Under the pieces are notes generated by a model, which was not told the DNA's origin, did no database searches, and saw only the letters and a list, made by a program, of their open reading frames with translations. DNA of 64,000 nt from Branchinecta lynchi (lineage: Eukaryota; Arthropoda; Branchiopoda; Anostraca; Branchinectidae), in contig JAKZAP010000001.1 in the NCBI GenBank assembly GCA_023053575.1, forward strand, positions 9,192,849 through 9,256,848, written 5' to 3'. A program made the position numbers and the translations under genes. Positions 10,705 through 21,295 of this stretch are shown one piece after another (within the stretch, counting starts at the first letter, position 1; each line of letters starts with the position of its first letter).

Positions 10705-11152
10705 CTGCAATAAAATAATATTACAGCTGCGTTCACGATTGGTTGTTACTTTACCATTATATTTTTTGGCTACCTGAAGCTTCCTTAACTACTTTAATTC
10801 ATAGTTCAGAGCGGGCTTATGCTTTCTTGTGCTCTTATTTTCGATTTGGGTTGCTATCTGCGACTCGATTCTGATAATTTTGAAATTAAAAATTTTGTAA
10901 TTTTGAATGTCATTGTAATATCACGAATTAAATAAACTGATTGATAGAGCCAAATTTAGTCAGGAGATCGAATATCATACTGCTTTGAAAACCATCAGAC
11001 AGGGTTTCGGCGATACTTCACCAACAGAGACCACGGGCGAGTGTTCAACTGCCATCATTTGATTCAATAAAGTGAGGGGGGGGGGGGCGGGCAAACACTC
11101 AAGCAAACAATATGAGTTCCAATGACGGTGTACGAACATGTAATAAACTCAC

Positions 11153-11254
11153 CCTGTCCTCAGTATCACAGACGTCTCTTTTGATGTGCAGCAGAGACGG
11201 GTCAACAAACCCTTGCGAGCTGCCAGCAAATGAATGTTCGGTACCACTTCGCGC
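11153..11254 (-). CDS. RFX5/7-like: RFX5/7-like exon 8
   Basis: The exon has acceptor ATTTTAG and donor AGG|GTGAGT, 102 bases, phase 0 at both ends. In the frame carried from exon 7 it is open and reads ARSGTEHSFAGSSQGFVD, then PSLLHIKRDVCDTEDR. I see no named domain; the composition (Ser, Gly, Asp) suggests a disordered linker. A second frame is also open but does not fit the phase of exon 7, so it was not chosen. The intron towards exon 7 is occupied by a family A copy (11.40-13.02 kb). Confidence 0.7.
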
Positions 11255-11403
11255 CTAAAATAAAAACTTGTCGAAGAAACTGCCAGTTGGCAACCGAAGG
11301 AAAAACATAATATAAGTATGTCTTCATGCAGTCGGCAGTCGATTGCGTGAAGGGAGAAATAAAACACGTTTTCAAAAGCCGACGAAAACACTATAATCAG
11401 AAA

Positions 11404-12514
11404 AACAAGAGCTACGATCTCATATGGCACTTGTTAAGAGTAGGTGGTGTGAGAAGCGAGAAAGTATATCTGAGTATTTTCCCGGGAATTCCGATACCCC
11501 TCCCCACCGTTCTTGGATTCGGTCCAGACCCTAAGATATGTAGTCTAAGACATACAATCTTTCTACTTTCCCAGTTTCATTCAATTCACTTCCTCGTTTA
11601 ACCCCTATGCGAGCCACAACATTTCCGGGACTCCCCCTCTAACTTCGCATTAGTAACATCTCCTCTTCCCGTCCATCAAACTTAATTCGAATCGGAGCAT
11701 ATCTGCAAAATTTCCGGTTCCCACTTTATCCTCCTCCAACCTTGGTCGGATCCGGTTCGGACGGCAAATGACAGATCTAGGCCTCATAGACTTTGTACTT
11801 TCCAACTTGCATCCCATTCTGCCAATCCGTTTGCTTTTTCTGCATGTCAAAAAGTTTCCAGACCCCCCCCCCCCCCACCATGGCTGCATGGGTTCGTACA
11901 CAGGCTTTACATATCTAGGTCATCAGTTCTTATCACCCATAAAGTTTCACTTTAATCGCACCTTTTTTTCGCAACCTATGGAAGTCAGTAATTTCCAGAT
12001 TCCTCCTCCCTCAACTCCCCGAAAAATGGTCGGATCCAGGAACTGAAGTCTTCCTGGGGCATTGTGTCGATTCTTTACTCTATTTGGTCGGGTCACTAAT
12101 ATGCCTGCCAAGATTTATCGTCCTTAGCACATCTGGAAGTATCCTAGCTCGCGATCACCGGAATTCCAGGAAACCCCCTCCAACTCCCCCCAAAGAGCCC
12201 CGACACCGATCCCTCGACACTAAGCGTTTTACAAAAATTCCGGTTCCCCCTTCCACCCCACCCCATCGGATCTGGTCCAGACTTGACAACGAACACCTGA
12301 GACAATAGCTCTTTCCACCTGCCAAGTTTCATCCAAATCCGATCTCCCATTCAAAAGTTATAAACGTCACTATATTCCGGATTCCCCATCCCTCCACTCC
12401 CTCCACGATGTTCGGATCGTGCAAACGACTATTCTCAAGTCGGTCTATTCGGATCCCTCATATTCCTGTCGAGTTTCAGCATCCTATTACACCAGGACGT
12501 ACCGAACTCGCCCG

Positions 12515-12549
<35 letters not shown>

Positions 12550-13019
12550 ACAACTCCCCCCACAGTGCCCAAACGGTCCGGTTATACCAAAGACGCATCT
12601 AGGCTTGTTCTTCCCACCAAGTTTCATCCCGATCCCTCCACTCTTGAGCGTTTCCCAAGATTTCCGGCTCCCCCCACCAATTCGCCCAAAGTCACCGGAT
12701 CCAAAGATCCGGAAAAGTCAATGATCCAAAGTCACCGGAAGTGGGCCGCCCGAGACACGAGGTATTTTCAAATATCACGTTTCATTAAGATTCGATCCCC
12801 CGTTCAAAAGTTATAAATACCTCACGATTCCGAATTCCCCCTCCCTCCACGATGCTCGGACCGGGGAAGTGACTAGTTCCAATTTTATCTTTTGGGGTCC
12901 CTGATACGGCTTCCAAGTTTCATCGTCCTAGCTTATGTGGAAGTGCCCAAACTAGCAAAACCCGCACGGACCGACAGAAACTGCGATCGCTATATGGCAC
13001 TTGGCCGAATTACCTATCT
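11404..13019 (+). mobile_element. Family A element within an RFX-like intron
   Basis: It starts ACAAGAGCTACGATCTCATA and ends GATCGCTATATGGCACTTGG, missing the second arm of the terminal hairpin. The body has the usual degenerate units. One unit contains an uninterrupted run of 34 C residues (12516-12549). It lies between exons 8 and 7 of the RFX-like gene. Confidence 0.75.
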
Positions 13020-13225
13020 ACCAAACTGAACTAACTGGTCCGCCTGTTTTTGTGACTACCAATTTTACCATGGACTATCGCAATCTACGACAACGATGAA
13101 AAGATTATCTTTGTCATTTTTTTTTTTTTTTTTTTTTTAAATTGCTATTAATTTATTGCTGTCACTTACTTTTACAAATTAATTAAAGACTTTTAGTCCG
13201 CAAAAATGACGAGACACATAAATAC

Positions 13226-13312
13226 TCTTTGAGCCCAAGCTGACTTTGAAACTCGCTGATGAAGAATCGTAGCTGACGTATATCCGTTGTAAACATTGTT
13301 TGAATAAACGAG
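13226..13312 (+). mobile_element. Penelope-like fragment (inverted-arm junction)
   Basis: TTTGAGCCCAAGCTGACTTT is followed by GCTGATGAAGAATCGTAGC, GACGTATATCCGTTGTAAAC and ATTGTTTGAATAAA. The same blocks recur at 42.4 and 57.7 kb. There is no coding part. Assignment to Penelope-like elements rests on the ribozyme-like motif in the sister copies and is tentative. Confidence 0.45.
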
Positions 13313-13376
13313 ACAGATAAAAGAAGATACAAACAATTAGCATTTTGCGTCTACTCTCACTTAAGAAACCACCTAC

Positions 13377-13451
13377 CTCCGAGCACGTCCGTCCTTCTAG
13401 TTTAACGTTAGGGGGCCGACCTCGTTTTCCTCCTCGTCCTCGACGATTTTC
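13377..13451 (-). CDS. RFX5/7-like: RFX5/7-like exon 7: AT-hook
   Basis: This 75-base exon (acceptor TTCTTCGCAG, donor GAG|GTAGGT, phase 0 at both ends) encodes ENRRGRGGKRGRPPNVKLEG and a few more residues. KRGRPP is a canonical AT-hook core: Gly-Arg-Pro flanked by Lys and Arg, which binds the minor groove of AT-rich DNA. The phase 0/0 borders mean the exon could be skipped without shifting the frame, so alternative inclusion is possible. The exon sits 4.3 kb from exon 6, and that intron holds a truncated LINE and Penelope-like fragments. AT-hook-like basic patches are known in RFX5/7-type proteins; how this one is used here is inference. Confidence 0.85.
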
Positions 13452-14019
13452 CTGCGAAGAAAAATATTAACCCTGACTATACTGTCGGACTTGTATATAT
13501 TCCGGCCTTTTGTTCAATTGCCTGTTTTTAAGCAACACAAAAGGTAAGACGTCACAACCGAACTTGGGCAATATTGGGGGAACGAGCTGCCATTTATTGA
13601 TCTATAGATGAAGGCACAGAAATCTCTACGGAAAATATAAACTGTCGGTTATGATACTGGAATGATCCCTTTGGCTCAGCTTTGAATTATCAGAAACAAG
13701 AGTAGCTAGTTACCTGGCGCAAAATTAGTGCGGCAATGCTTGGTGAACGAGCTGCCATTTACTGATCTATACAGAAGAAGGCATGGAACTCTCTACAGAA
13801 CATCTAAATTGGCCGTTACGAAATTGGAATGGTCAACGGGTCACCGAAAATGTACCAAGAATAAGGAGCGAGAAGGTATAGGGCAATTAGGAGAGTATAT
13901 GCTGATATGTGAATGATGAAAATAAAGAACAAGTCCAAATGTTTTGTAGTGAGAGAAGCTACCTACAGCATGAGTATTTCTTCAGCCCAAGCTGACTGCA
14001 AATCATGCACCATTTTACG

Positions 14020-14335
14020 TTTTAGCCGATCAATCCTTGCCAGTGAAAAACATAGAGATATTCTGCCCGATCTAGCACCGGTGACAGGACGGACGCGGCA
14101 TCAAAATTTCCTGGTGCCAGTTAAATGTCGCACAAACCTGTATTCGAATTACTTTGTGCCTTATTTCACGTAGAAGATTAAAAAAAAACAACAAGTGAAT
14201 TCGAAGTGATTTTTTTTCTTTTATGTAATAATTGTATATATTCAAGTATTTTTACACATGAAATGTAATGGTCGACGTATTTAGTGCCATGTCGGCGCTA
14301 CGAGTTGGATCAATAAAAATATATATCTATCTATC
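14020..14335 (+). pseudogene. LINE C-terminal fragment and 3' UTR with (CTAT)n tail
   Basis: An open frame ends ILPDLAPVTGRTRH, then NFLVPVKCRTNLYSNYFVPY, F-T and a stop. It aligns by eye with the end of the LINE at 24.36-25.07 kb (LLPD...TR...FVPYF). The 3' UTR with GTCGACGTATTTAGTGCCAT and AATAAA ends in CTAT repeats, as in the copy at 6.2 kb. A Penelope-like fragment (AGCCCAAGCTGACTGCAAAT) lies immediately upstream at 13989-14010. Confidence 0.7.
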
Positions 14336-14438
14336 ACCAGAAGGGCGCCAAACCGATGGGTCAGATTTTCTTCAGAGGCCCTTCTTGACAATAGTCCTCG
14401 TTAGGCTGCAGCTAAAAGAGGCAGGTTCGTTTTTTAGT

Positions 14439-14480
14439 CTGACGAGAACCCTTACCAAAAAAAGGCCAAAATATCGCTGG
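14439..14480 (+). mobile_element. Degraded Penelope-like fragment with ribozyme-like core
   Basis: CTGACGAGAACCCTTACC and then CCAAAATATCGCTGG match the core seen at 42.46, 51.81 and 57.73 kb, but the conserved GAAA has become CAAA and the stem is weakened. Confidence 0.4.
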
Positions 14481-14630
14481 AGGAAATCTCAGCTGATTTA
14501 TCCTTTTAGCGTAATTTTCTTAATAAGAAGGTACAGTTTAACTACTTTTTCTATGGTAAACAAATAATAAAACAAATATATAACAATTACGATTTTGTGA
14601 ATACCATGGCAATTGATACGACGGTCTAAA

Positions 14631-16980
14631 GTCAAGGTTCAAGGTTATCTTTATTTACATTAAAAATCCATCATTATCACTTTCCACTGCTGAGAGCAGA
14701 GCTCGAGCGCACACGAAAAACAATAAAACCAAATTAACTTGAACATGACGAATCATACCCAATAACATCCATCCACTAGATAATCATATAGCTAATGTAA
14801 AGCAAGGCAAAGGCACAGTCACAATTAAACAAAAATAAGTATATAAATAAGAAATAAAAGAAGACATAGATGAGAAGATCGATAGACTTTATATAAATAA
14901 CAAAATAAGAGAATACCGGAAAGTGAGAATCACTTAGCTAGCTTCTGTAATTCTCGATCAGCATTCTTCTAAGCCGTGATTTTATAGCAGCTATTCCTAC
15001 TGTTAAATCCATAATTAACTTCACACTCTCCCAGTGAAGAGGAATGAGATACCGAAGACAGAACTTGGACCTTTCGGTAATAACCCGGGGCATTCGTAAT
15101 TTATGTTTGGATATCGTTTCAATCTGAGAGGAATCAGAAAGACACAAAAGATTCATTCATGAAAAGTATTCGGGTAGCAATGATCGATCAAGCTTAATTT
15201 TAAAATGTATTACTAAATATTGCATTGCACTTCTTACTGGAAGAATATTATATACAGGGTCTCGGTTGAAGTTTTATTGGGAAACTTGGACGGGGCTGGA
15301 AGAAACAATTTCAAAATTGTTTGAAACTGTTTCAAAACAATTTCTGTATGATTTTATTCTGTATGATTTGAATAGGTTTGATATGACTTATAAACGTATT
15401 AAGATTTATTATTGACGCATAATCAAAATGGCAATGAACCAAAGAAAAATAAAGGGATCTCAGAGCTGAATACGGGAGAAGATGCTGAAGATTAAGTCTA
15501 AACATAGGTCCAACATCATGAGAAGCCTTAGTCCTGACCAAATTAATGTGCTCTTCCTATGACAGATTCTGGTCGAAAATAACACCCAAATAACGGATAG
15601 ATTCAACTCGCTCAAAAACAATTACACCTTCACCTGATTCTATTTCTACTTTCTTTACACTGTCAAACTTACATCAAGTTCTACTATTAATTAGAAATTT
15701 TGTCTTTTTCATGTTTAAAGCTAATTTATTATCTGACATCCATTCAATTAGTCGGCAAAATGTAGCCTTCAGATTTAACACGAGAGCATGCTCGTCCGTA
15801 GCCGTAAGTATAATAATATAATATTATTAATTAATATTCCTTATAATTTTTTTTTTTAAATTTACCGTAATATTCCTTGAGAAATCCAAGGATTTTTGGG
15901 GACTTCTTTCGTGACATGTCGTTCCACAAATGGACAAATGTCAAAATATTCACGGAAAGTTTTCAAAAACATGGCTGTGGCAACATCCGGGCAAAAACAT
16001 TTAAATAGATGTGACCAATCATGCGAAGACAACTTAGTTCTCAATTTAATAATATTGTCATTACTCAGTTCTCTACATTTCTTCGAAATATTATTTCTTG
16101 TCCGATAATTAAAAGCAATATCGCCAACGAGTACACAGTGGTCCGAAACATCGGTCATCATAACATGCGACGATACAACTGGTAAAGACGAACAAATATT
16201 ATCTATTAGTGTAGCAGAATAATCCGCAATACGTGTAGGCAACCGACAAGTTGGACTAAGCATGCGAGAGAGGTTAGCGCACAGAAAAGTAAGAGCTTTA
16301 TCTTTAGAATAATTACTAGATAGAAGATTTAACTCTAACAGGTTAATACTGAAGTCACCCACCACCAGAACTTGCTTGCAGTTGCGACCGGCAACAGACT
16401 CTTAAGAACAACTCATAACGATCTAGAAAATCATTCATCGAAGAAGATTGTGGGCGATATACAACACAAAAAAGAGTTTTTGTATCAGCCACAATGAACT
16501 CGGTAAAAAGGGTTTCAAATATCATAGGTTTATCATGTGTAGAGAGTTGTTCCAGGACAACAAATGGAATATTCCTGACTATAAAAATACCCAGTCCCCC
16601 ACCTCTTCTTTTTTGTCGGTTATTAGAAATAAAACTGAACCCTTCACTATGCACCATACTTTCATTACCATCACCAAGAAACGCTTCGCATATACCAAGA
16701 ATCCTCAGCACGTGATTACATAGTAAATTGGTGACAAATTGCAGACTGCTAAGTAAACCACGGCAATTGAAGAATGCTGATCTAAAATCCTTACCATGAT
16801 TTGATATCTTGGGAAGCTCATGTTGAAAATAAAGTTGAGTGGGCGGGAGGTTAAATAAATAAGAATCCAATATATTATCCTTAAGCGAACCAGATTCTTC
16901 GCATATTTCTTGTAAATTAAGCTGATTATCTCGAAGAGATCTAAGTATATCATTCCCAAAATCCAGATTAATCATTTATA
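14631..16980 (-). mobile_element. Non-LTR retrotransposon with endonuclease; reverse-transcriptase core deleted
   Basis: On the minus strand, 16975 down to 15862 encodes an AP-endonuclease-like domain in two frames. It includes FNCRGLLS, GGGLGIFIVRN and VVYRPQSSS, then, after a frameshift near 16370, VVGDFSINLLEL and VSDHCVL. Downstream the frame stops at IPK-type PWISQGILR and the sequence jumps, over about 60 AT-rich bases, to EHALVLNLKATFCRLIEWMS, which lies after the catalytic YADD in an intact element. The thumb (ERVESIRYLGVIFDQNLS, YFSLVHCHFDYAS) and C-terminus (RVITERSKFCLRYLIPLHW) follow. The 3' end has AATAAA and two AACCTTG repeats. The copy cannot be autonomous. Confidence 0.85.
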
Positions 16981-17136
16981 AAAATAATGAATAAATAACA
17001 TAATTACTACCACGTGCCACTGCCTTGGTTGCTCGGGTAACGAAGAAGAAATATAATCTCGTAAATACCGGAAACAACATAACTCAGATTTGACTTCCTA
17101 AAAAAAATATATGACGAGGGTAGTCGTTTTCAGTTA

Positions 17137-17490
17137 CCGTGGTATCTGATATCACGGTCAAAAGGCGTGTTTACAGGTATCGTGGTATCTGGCCAGTCAC
17201 CGAGGTAACTGATATCCAGATACCACGGTCGGAGCGTGGTAACTGATAGTGAAAAATTCCTCTCACTTTCATCATCACGAACACAAGAGTCTAGTTTTTG
17301 TCAAATTGGTGGGAAAGGAGTTAAGACACTCTCGATATCAGTATTTCTTTTTGGATGATTTCTAAAATTCACAAATCCGGCAACTGTCGTTTTTGCAGAG
17401 AAACCGTAGTATCAGATGCCACGGTAACTGCAAAAACGGCTAATTGCAGATCCAGTTACCGTGGCAACAGATACCATGGTATCTGCAAGA
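17137..17490. repeat. Cluster of GGTATCTG motifs in both orientations
   Basis: CCGTGGTATCTG, CAGATACCACGG and close variants (GGTAACTG, GATACCATGG, TATCACGG) recur about ten times over 350 bp in both orientations, forming several short palindromes. The cluster lies in the intron between exons 7 and 6 of the RFX-like gene, about 240 bp downstream of exon 6. Confidence 0.7.
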
Positions 17491-17732
17491 ACACAACTAA
17501 TATAGGCTGCCTGATCTGTTGCGACTGAAATGAAGAGGAGCTTGTCAACACAACCCCAGCTTTACTCTTGCATCTATGCACTCTCCTAGGAGCAGTTCCA
17601 ATCACGACGGGAAGCTTTAGCGCTTATTCTCCCCCACCACACTCTCCCAGATACAGGTCAACCCCCGCCTACAGGCTCACTACTCAGGGATCGAAGAAGA
17701 AATAAATACAGACTGGAAAAAGGAATCTTACC

Positions 17733-17827
17733 GCAGCATTTGGGCATTTTCGCTTTCCACCACGGCCACCGGGAGTAGCAGGTTTTGGGTTCGGGCTCAC
17801 GGAGTCCGGTTCACTTTCCATATTATC
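17733..17827 (-). CDS. RFX5/7-like: RFX5/7-like exon 6: Ser/Pro-rich with a basic Gly-Arg-Lys patch
   Basis: Acceptor TTTTTAG and donor GCG|GTAAGA bound 95 bases. They encode ESEPDSVSPNPKPATP followed by GGRGGKRKCPNAA. The acidic, proline-rich start is probably disordered; the GGRGGKRK stretch could be a nuclear-localisation signal or half of an AT-hook-like pair with exon 7. Phase agrees on both sides (two bases in, zero out). Just downstream of its acceptor side, at 17.13-17.49 kb, lies a cluster of repeated GGTATCTG palindromes within an intron of the gene. Confidence 0.85.
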
Positions 17828-18109
17828 TAAAAAGAAATATGACAATCAGAAAAAACAAAGAAGTTCGAGATATGCCCCGTCGACTTTCTACCATATACTG
17901 TTTTTTTTTGTATTGACAAAAACTGCAAATTTAGCTGAGTAGCCACGAAAGTCGACTTGTATAATAAACTTCCATGTCAATAGTTTATACCAAGCAACTG
18001 ATCGGTGACAAGGCAGTCTCCGACTTCTCGGAGAGCAAATACTGTACCGGGAGCTCTTGTCCAAAACACGCCAGTAAACCTCGGGAAGACCGAAAAACGT
18101 CGCGAAAAC

Positions 18110-20134
18110 AAAGCCTCAAATCTTGTTTCAGCCAATAAACGGGTTCGTTAGGGACAGCAGTGGTGCCGCTTCCAGCTCTTCCTCTAGGCAAATCCTTCGT
18201 GATCAGGAAATTCAGGATCGGCAGTGTCGGAAGGCTGAGTCGGTGTCTCTACGGTTCTATGCAAAGGCAAAAGATGTTTGGGGGGAGGACATTTACTTTA
18301 AAGCTGGGTTGTCGGGAGTAGATTTAAAGTAGATGGCGAGTTTAAGGGGGGGGGGGGGGTTAGCTATTGGGGAGAAAAAAATGTTTACAGGAAAAAATAG
18401 GTTAAAGAATGGCCCTTACTTTTGCCCGATGTGTGGAAAGATGGATGAGGATGTGTTCCACTTTATGTGTGAATGTGAAGGATTGAGTGATTTAAGGGTC
18501 GAAGTATTTGGGGTAAAATTGGAAGTACAACTTTACTTCTAAAATATTTCAACCTTCTGTTCTTCCCGTTACTTATTCTTCCATCGAAATTGCTTTCCGA
18601 AAATTAGGAAGAACTGGTTCTACAGATTCTGATGGCCTTAGTGCCGATTTTTTCAAAACTGAGTGTGTAGCTTCAACACAACACCTTCAGCTGCTATTTC
18701 AAATTTGTTTATGCCAGGGTTTGGTTCCGAATAGTTTCCTCTTGGGTACTATAACATCGGTGATTAAGCGAGGGAAAGACGCGGACCTTTGCAAAAGCTA
18801 TCGGCCAATTACAGTTTCTCGTACCATAAGCAAAATTCTGGAATACGTCCTTCTTCCAGAAATGGTTGAAAAATGTCGCTTTGGTTCAATGCAGTTTGGA
18901 TTCCGTTCGAGCGCCAGTTGTGCGCACGCTCATCACATATTGACAAAAATGATGAAACAAGCTACCCGCGACAAATCTTCTATACATATATGTTCTATAG
19001 ATATAGCCGGTGCTTTTGACAATGTAACTCATTCTCAGGCCCTATTTTCTCTCATTACTTCCGGCGTGAATCTGTCTGTTCTCTATCTGTTAAAATTTTG
19101 GCATGGTCATTCTTCAGTAAGGTTCAAATGGCAAGGTAGCTTGTCAGAGAGTATTCCTGTCCGAGCTGGTGTTCGACAAGGTGGAGTCTTATCTCCCTAC
19201 ATCTTCAAAACGGCCATATCTTCTTGTCTCGATTCTTTAAATCCTGCTTACTTATATTAAAGACTATGCCTTCAGCTACATAGCCTACATAGACTTGCTC
19301 TTAGTAAGCCGTAGCCGATCCACACTCACAAAAAAATGTAAGTAAGCTGTCGTCGGAACTTCTCAAAATTCGCCTGCCTGTCAAAGTGTGAGTACCTCCA
19401 TTTCAACCCTTCGTCAAATGGTTCGAATGCATCCAAAGCTTGTATATCTCGTGGATCGTTCATCGTCAAATCAACAGACTCTCTACGGTGGCTCGGCATA
19501 AAGTTCAAATCTTCATTGTCAACATTTTGCTCTTCGGTTGTTCAAGAAGTTTATAAATCAACCCGTAGCGCCTATGGGCGCATCGTCCCCAACCGGGGGC
19601 GCTATAATCGTAAAGCTTTGGGAAATTTGTACAGCACCTTCTGCGCTCCTTCTATACTATTTCGTTCTGGCGTCACTCATGTTCTGCGAAAGAAGGAGAT
19701 TAAAAAGATGAGATCATGTTATTTTAAATATGCAAAGCACCTGCTCCACTTGTCGAAATTATGTCATAACCATACATTGACGGAGAAATTCAAATTCAAG
19801 ATGCAAGTGTTACCCTTTTGGATGTTTCCTCATCGCTTTCAAAAATCATGGACAACAGGGCCCAACCAGCGCACGGCGACGTCCACTGCTTCCTGACCGA
19901 AGATTCAAAATTAAGTGTCTTTTCTGTGTGTTTTGTTTATTTTCTTCATTTACTGCACCTTTTCAAAATGGCGGGTCATAAATAAATTACTTACTTACTT
20001 ATATGGGGGATATCCGTAAGGTGGCTAGATTCCTCCACGCTGGTTTGTCCCATAGAGAGCGATTTTTGTAGTTTGTGTTTTGTTGCCATGACCCCAAGGG
20101 TTTTTTCGTGCAATAAATTCATTCATTCACTCAT
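18110..20134 (+). mobile_element. LINE C-terminus with zinc knuckle, split by a second LINE
   Basis: The left part (18123-18540) encodes RKAESVSLRFYAKAKDVWGE and, after a stop and a G-run, FCPMCGKMDEDVFHFMCEC. This is the CX2C...HX3-4C knuckle typical of the C-terminus of some LINE ORF2 proteins, followed by DLRVEVFGVKLE. The frame is broken at 18541 by another LINE. The right part (about 20002-20134) resumes with GDIRKVARFLHAGLSHRERF, a stop, ATGACCCCAAGGG and an ATTC-repeat tail. A sister copy lies at 56.02-56.53 kb on the minus strand. Confidence 0.75.
18541..20001 (+). mobile_element. 5'-truncated LINE with reverse transcriptase, inactivated
   Basis: It is inserted into another LINE. The open frame to 19260 contains reverse-transcriptase blocks in order: KSYRPITVSRTISKILE, MQFGFRSSASCAHAH, SIDIAGAFDNVTHSQAL (motif A) and VRAGVRQGGVLSPYIF (motif B). 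It stops at PAYLY through a one-base insertion compared with the minus-strand sister copy. The following motif C reads YIAYIDLLLVS where the sister has YIAYADDLLLVS, so one catalytic Asp codon is deleted. Further frameshifts lie in the thumb. Frame 19516-19896 carries SAYGRIVPNRGRYNRKALG and YAKHLLHLSKLCHNHTLTEK. The tail is GGCGGGTCATAAATAAATTA followed by CTTA repeats. Confidence 0.88.
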
Positions 20135-20222
20135 ACGGTGATTCTTCATCGGCACGTAAGAGTATACACAAGGTCTCGGCGCGTGGAAGTCGGCAGGCAG
20201 GAAGGATAACTACTAGGCTCAC

Positions 20223-20394
20223 CTGGTTTTCCATTTTCGGGCATGACGGCTATATGCTCGGCAAGTGCAGAAATGGTATGGAACTTTCTTCCAAACATCC
20301 CACCTGCCCATCCAAGGACTGAACAAACGGACAGTTGGTCCAAGGCATCCAGTTCCTCAGTAGCCCACCGGGCAACCGGCATCCGCGACGGGTT
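20223..20394 (-). CDS. RFX5/7-like: RFX5/7-like exon 5: conserved helical region after the DBD
   Basis: The exon is bounded by TTTTTAG and CAG|GTGAGC and holds 57 codons plus one base. It encodes RWATEELDALDQLSVCSVLG, then WAGGMFGRKF and ISALAEHIAV. A short helical block with a Trp and alternating hydrophobics follows the DNA-binding domain in RFX5/7, and this exon fits that position and pattern, though the match is weaker than for the DNA-binding domain. It joins exon 4 in phase 0 and exon 6 in phase 1 (G plus AT gives Asp). The intron towards exon 6 carries two nested LINEs. Another exon between exons 4 and 5 cannot be excluded. Confidence 0.85.
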
Positions 20395-20879
20395 CTAAAA
20401 ACAAGCGATCTTAGTAACAAGAGTTTAGATGCTTACCCAACCTACCCGGCCAGAGATGTTTGGCTGGGACTTTGACTGCACCTGCAAACCAAAAAGGTCT
20501 GGACGCATAATAATAGCAATAATAAACCTCTGAAGACACACTAGATAGATCGGGTGACAAAGCATGCTATTCAGAAATAATTTTTCGAACAGGTATGCAA
20601 TGCATATCTTCATACGTCCCAGAGCAAGTTATACTATGGCAATTACTTTTGTGGAGCTTGATACGACCTCATGTCATCCTCCACAGAGGCTGATACGAAG
20701 CCGTATCAGCCTCCGCAGATGTTCATCGAGCACTTTTCCTCAAATATGAAAAGTAGAAGCTGACCTCCAGAAACAAATTAAAAACAATAGATTCAGGAAA
20801 AAAAATAAAAATTATAGAAAAAATTCAATAAAAATAACATAAAATGTTAAAAAAATTACACAACTCATACTCTCTTAGA

Positions 20880-21295
20880 CAACCAGCCCATGCCCTAGGT
20901 CATACCTTGTCACAACCATATTTCCACTGAAAATACAGCTTCACTGTAAAAAATTTCTCCGAATAAGTATTAATATTGACTGCAGTATTTTCTAGTGGGA
21001 TAATATTAATCCGAATTAGACATAACCTTACCTCAGTAGAGACAAGATTCATCCCAGTAGCAAATAGTGCAAGATTTTTTTTTAGTGTTGTCAACTGAAA
21101 CACCATCCACTACCCTTGCTTTCCAAAAGCTAGTTATTCAGTATCGATCACTGTCTTTGACAACCAGCCTATGCCCTAAGGCATAGCTTGTCACAATCAT
21201 ATTTCCACTGAAAATACAGCTTGTCAACTGAAACAACATCCTACTATCCCTTGCTTTCCAAAAGCTAGTTATTCAGCATTGATCACTGTCTTTGT
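20880..21295. repeat. Tandem duplication, second copy internally deleted
   Basis: A block beginning GACAACCAGCCCATGCCCTA and ending TTCAGTATCGATCACTGTC (20877-21147) is repeated at 21158-21290 with about 140 bp of its middle missing. It lies in the intron between exons 5 and 4. A 77-codon minus-strand frame next to it (21269-21502) is not recognised. Confidence 0.6.
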
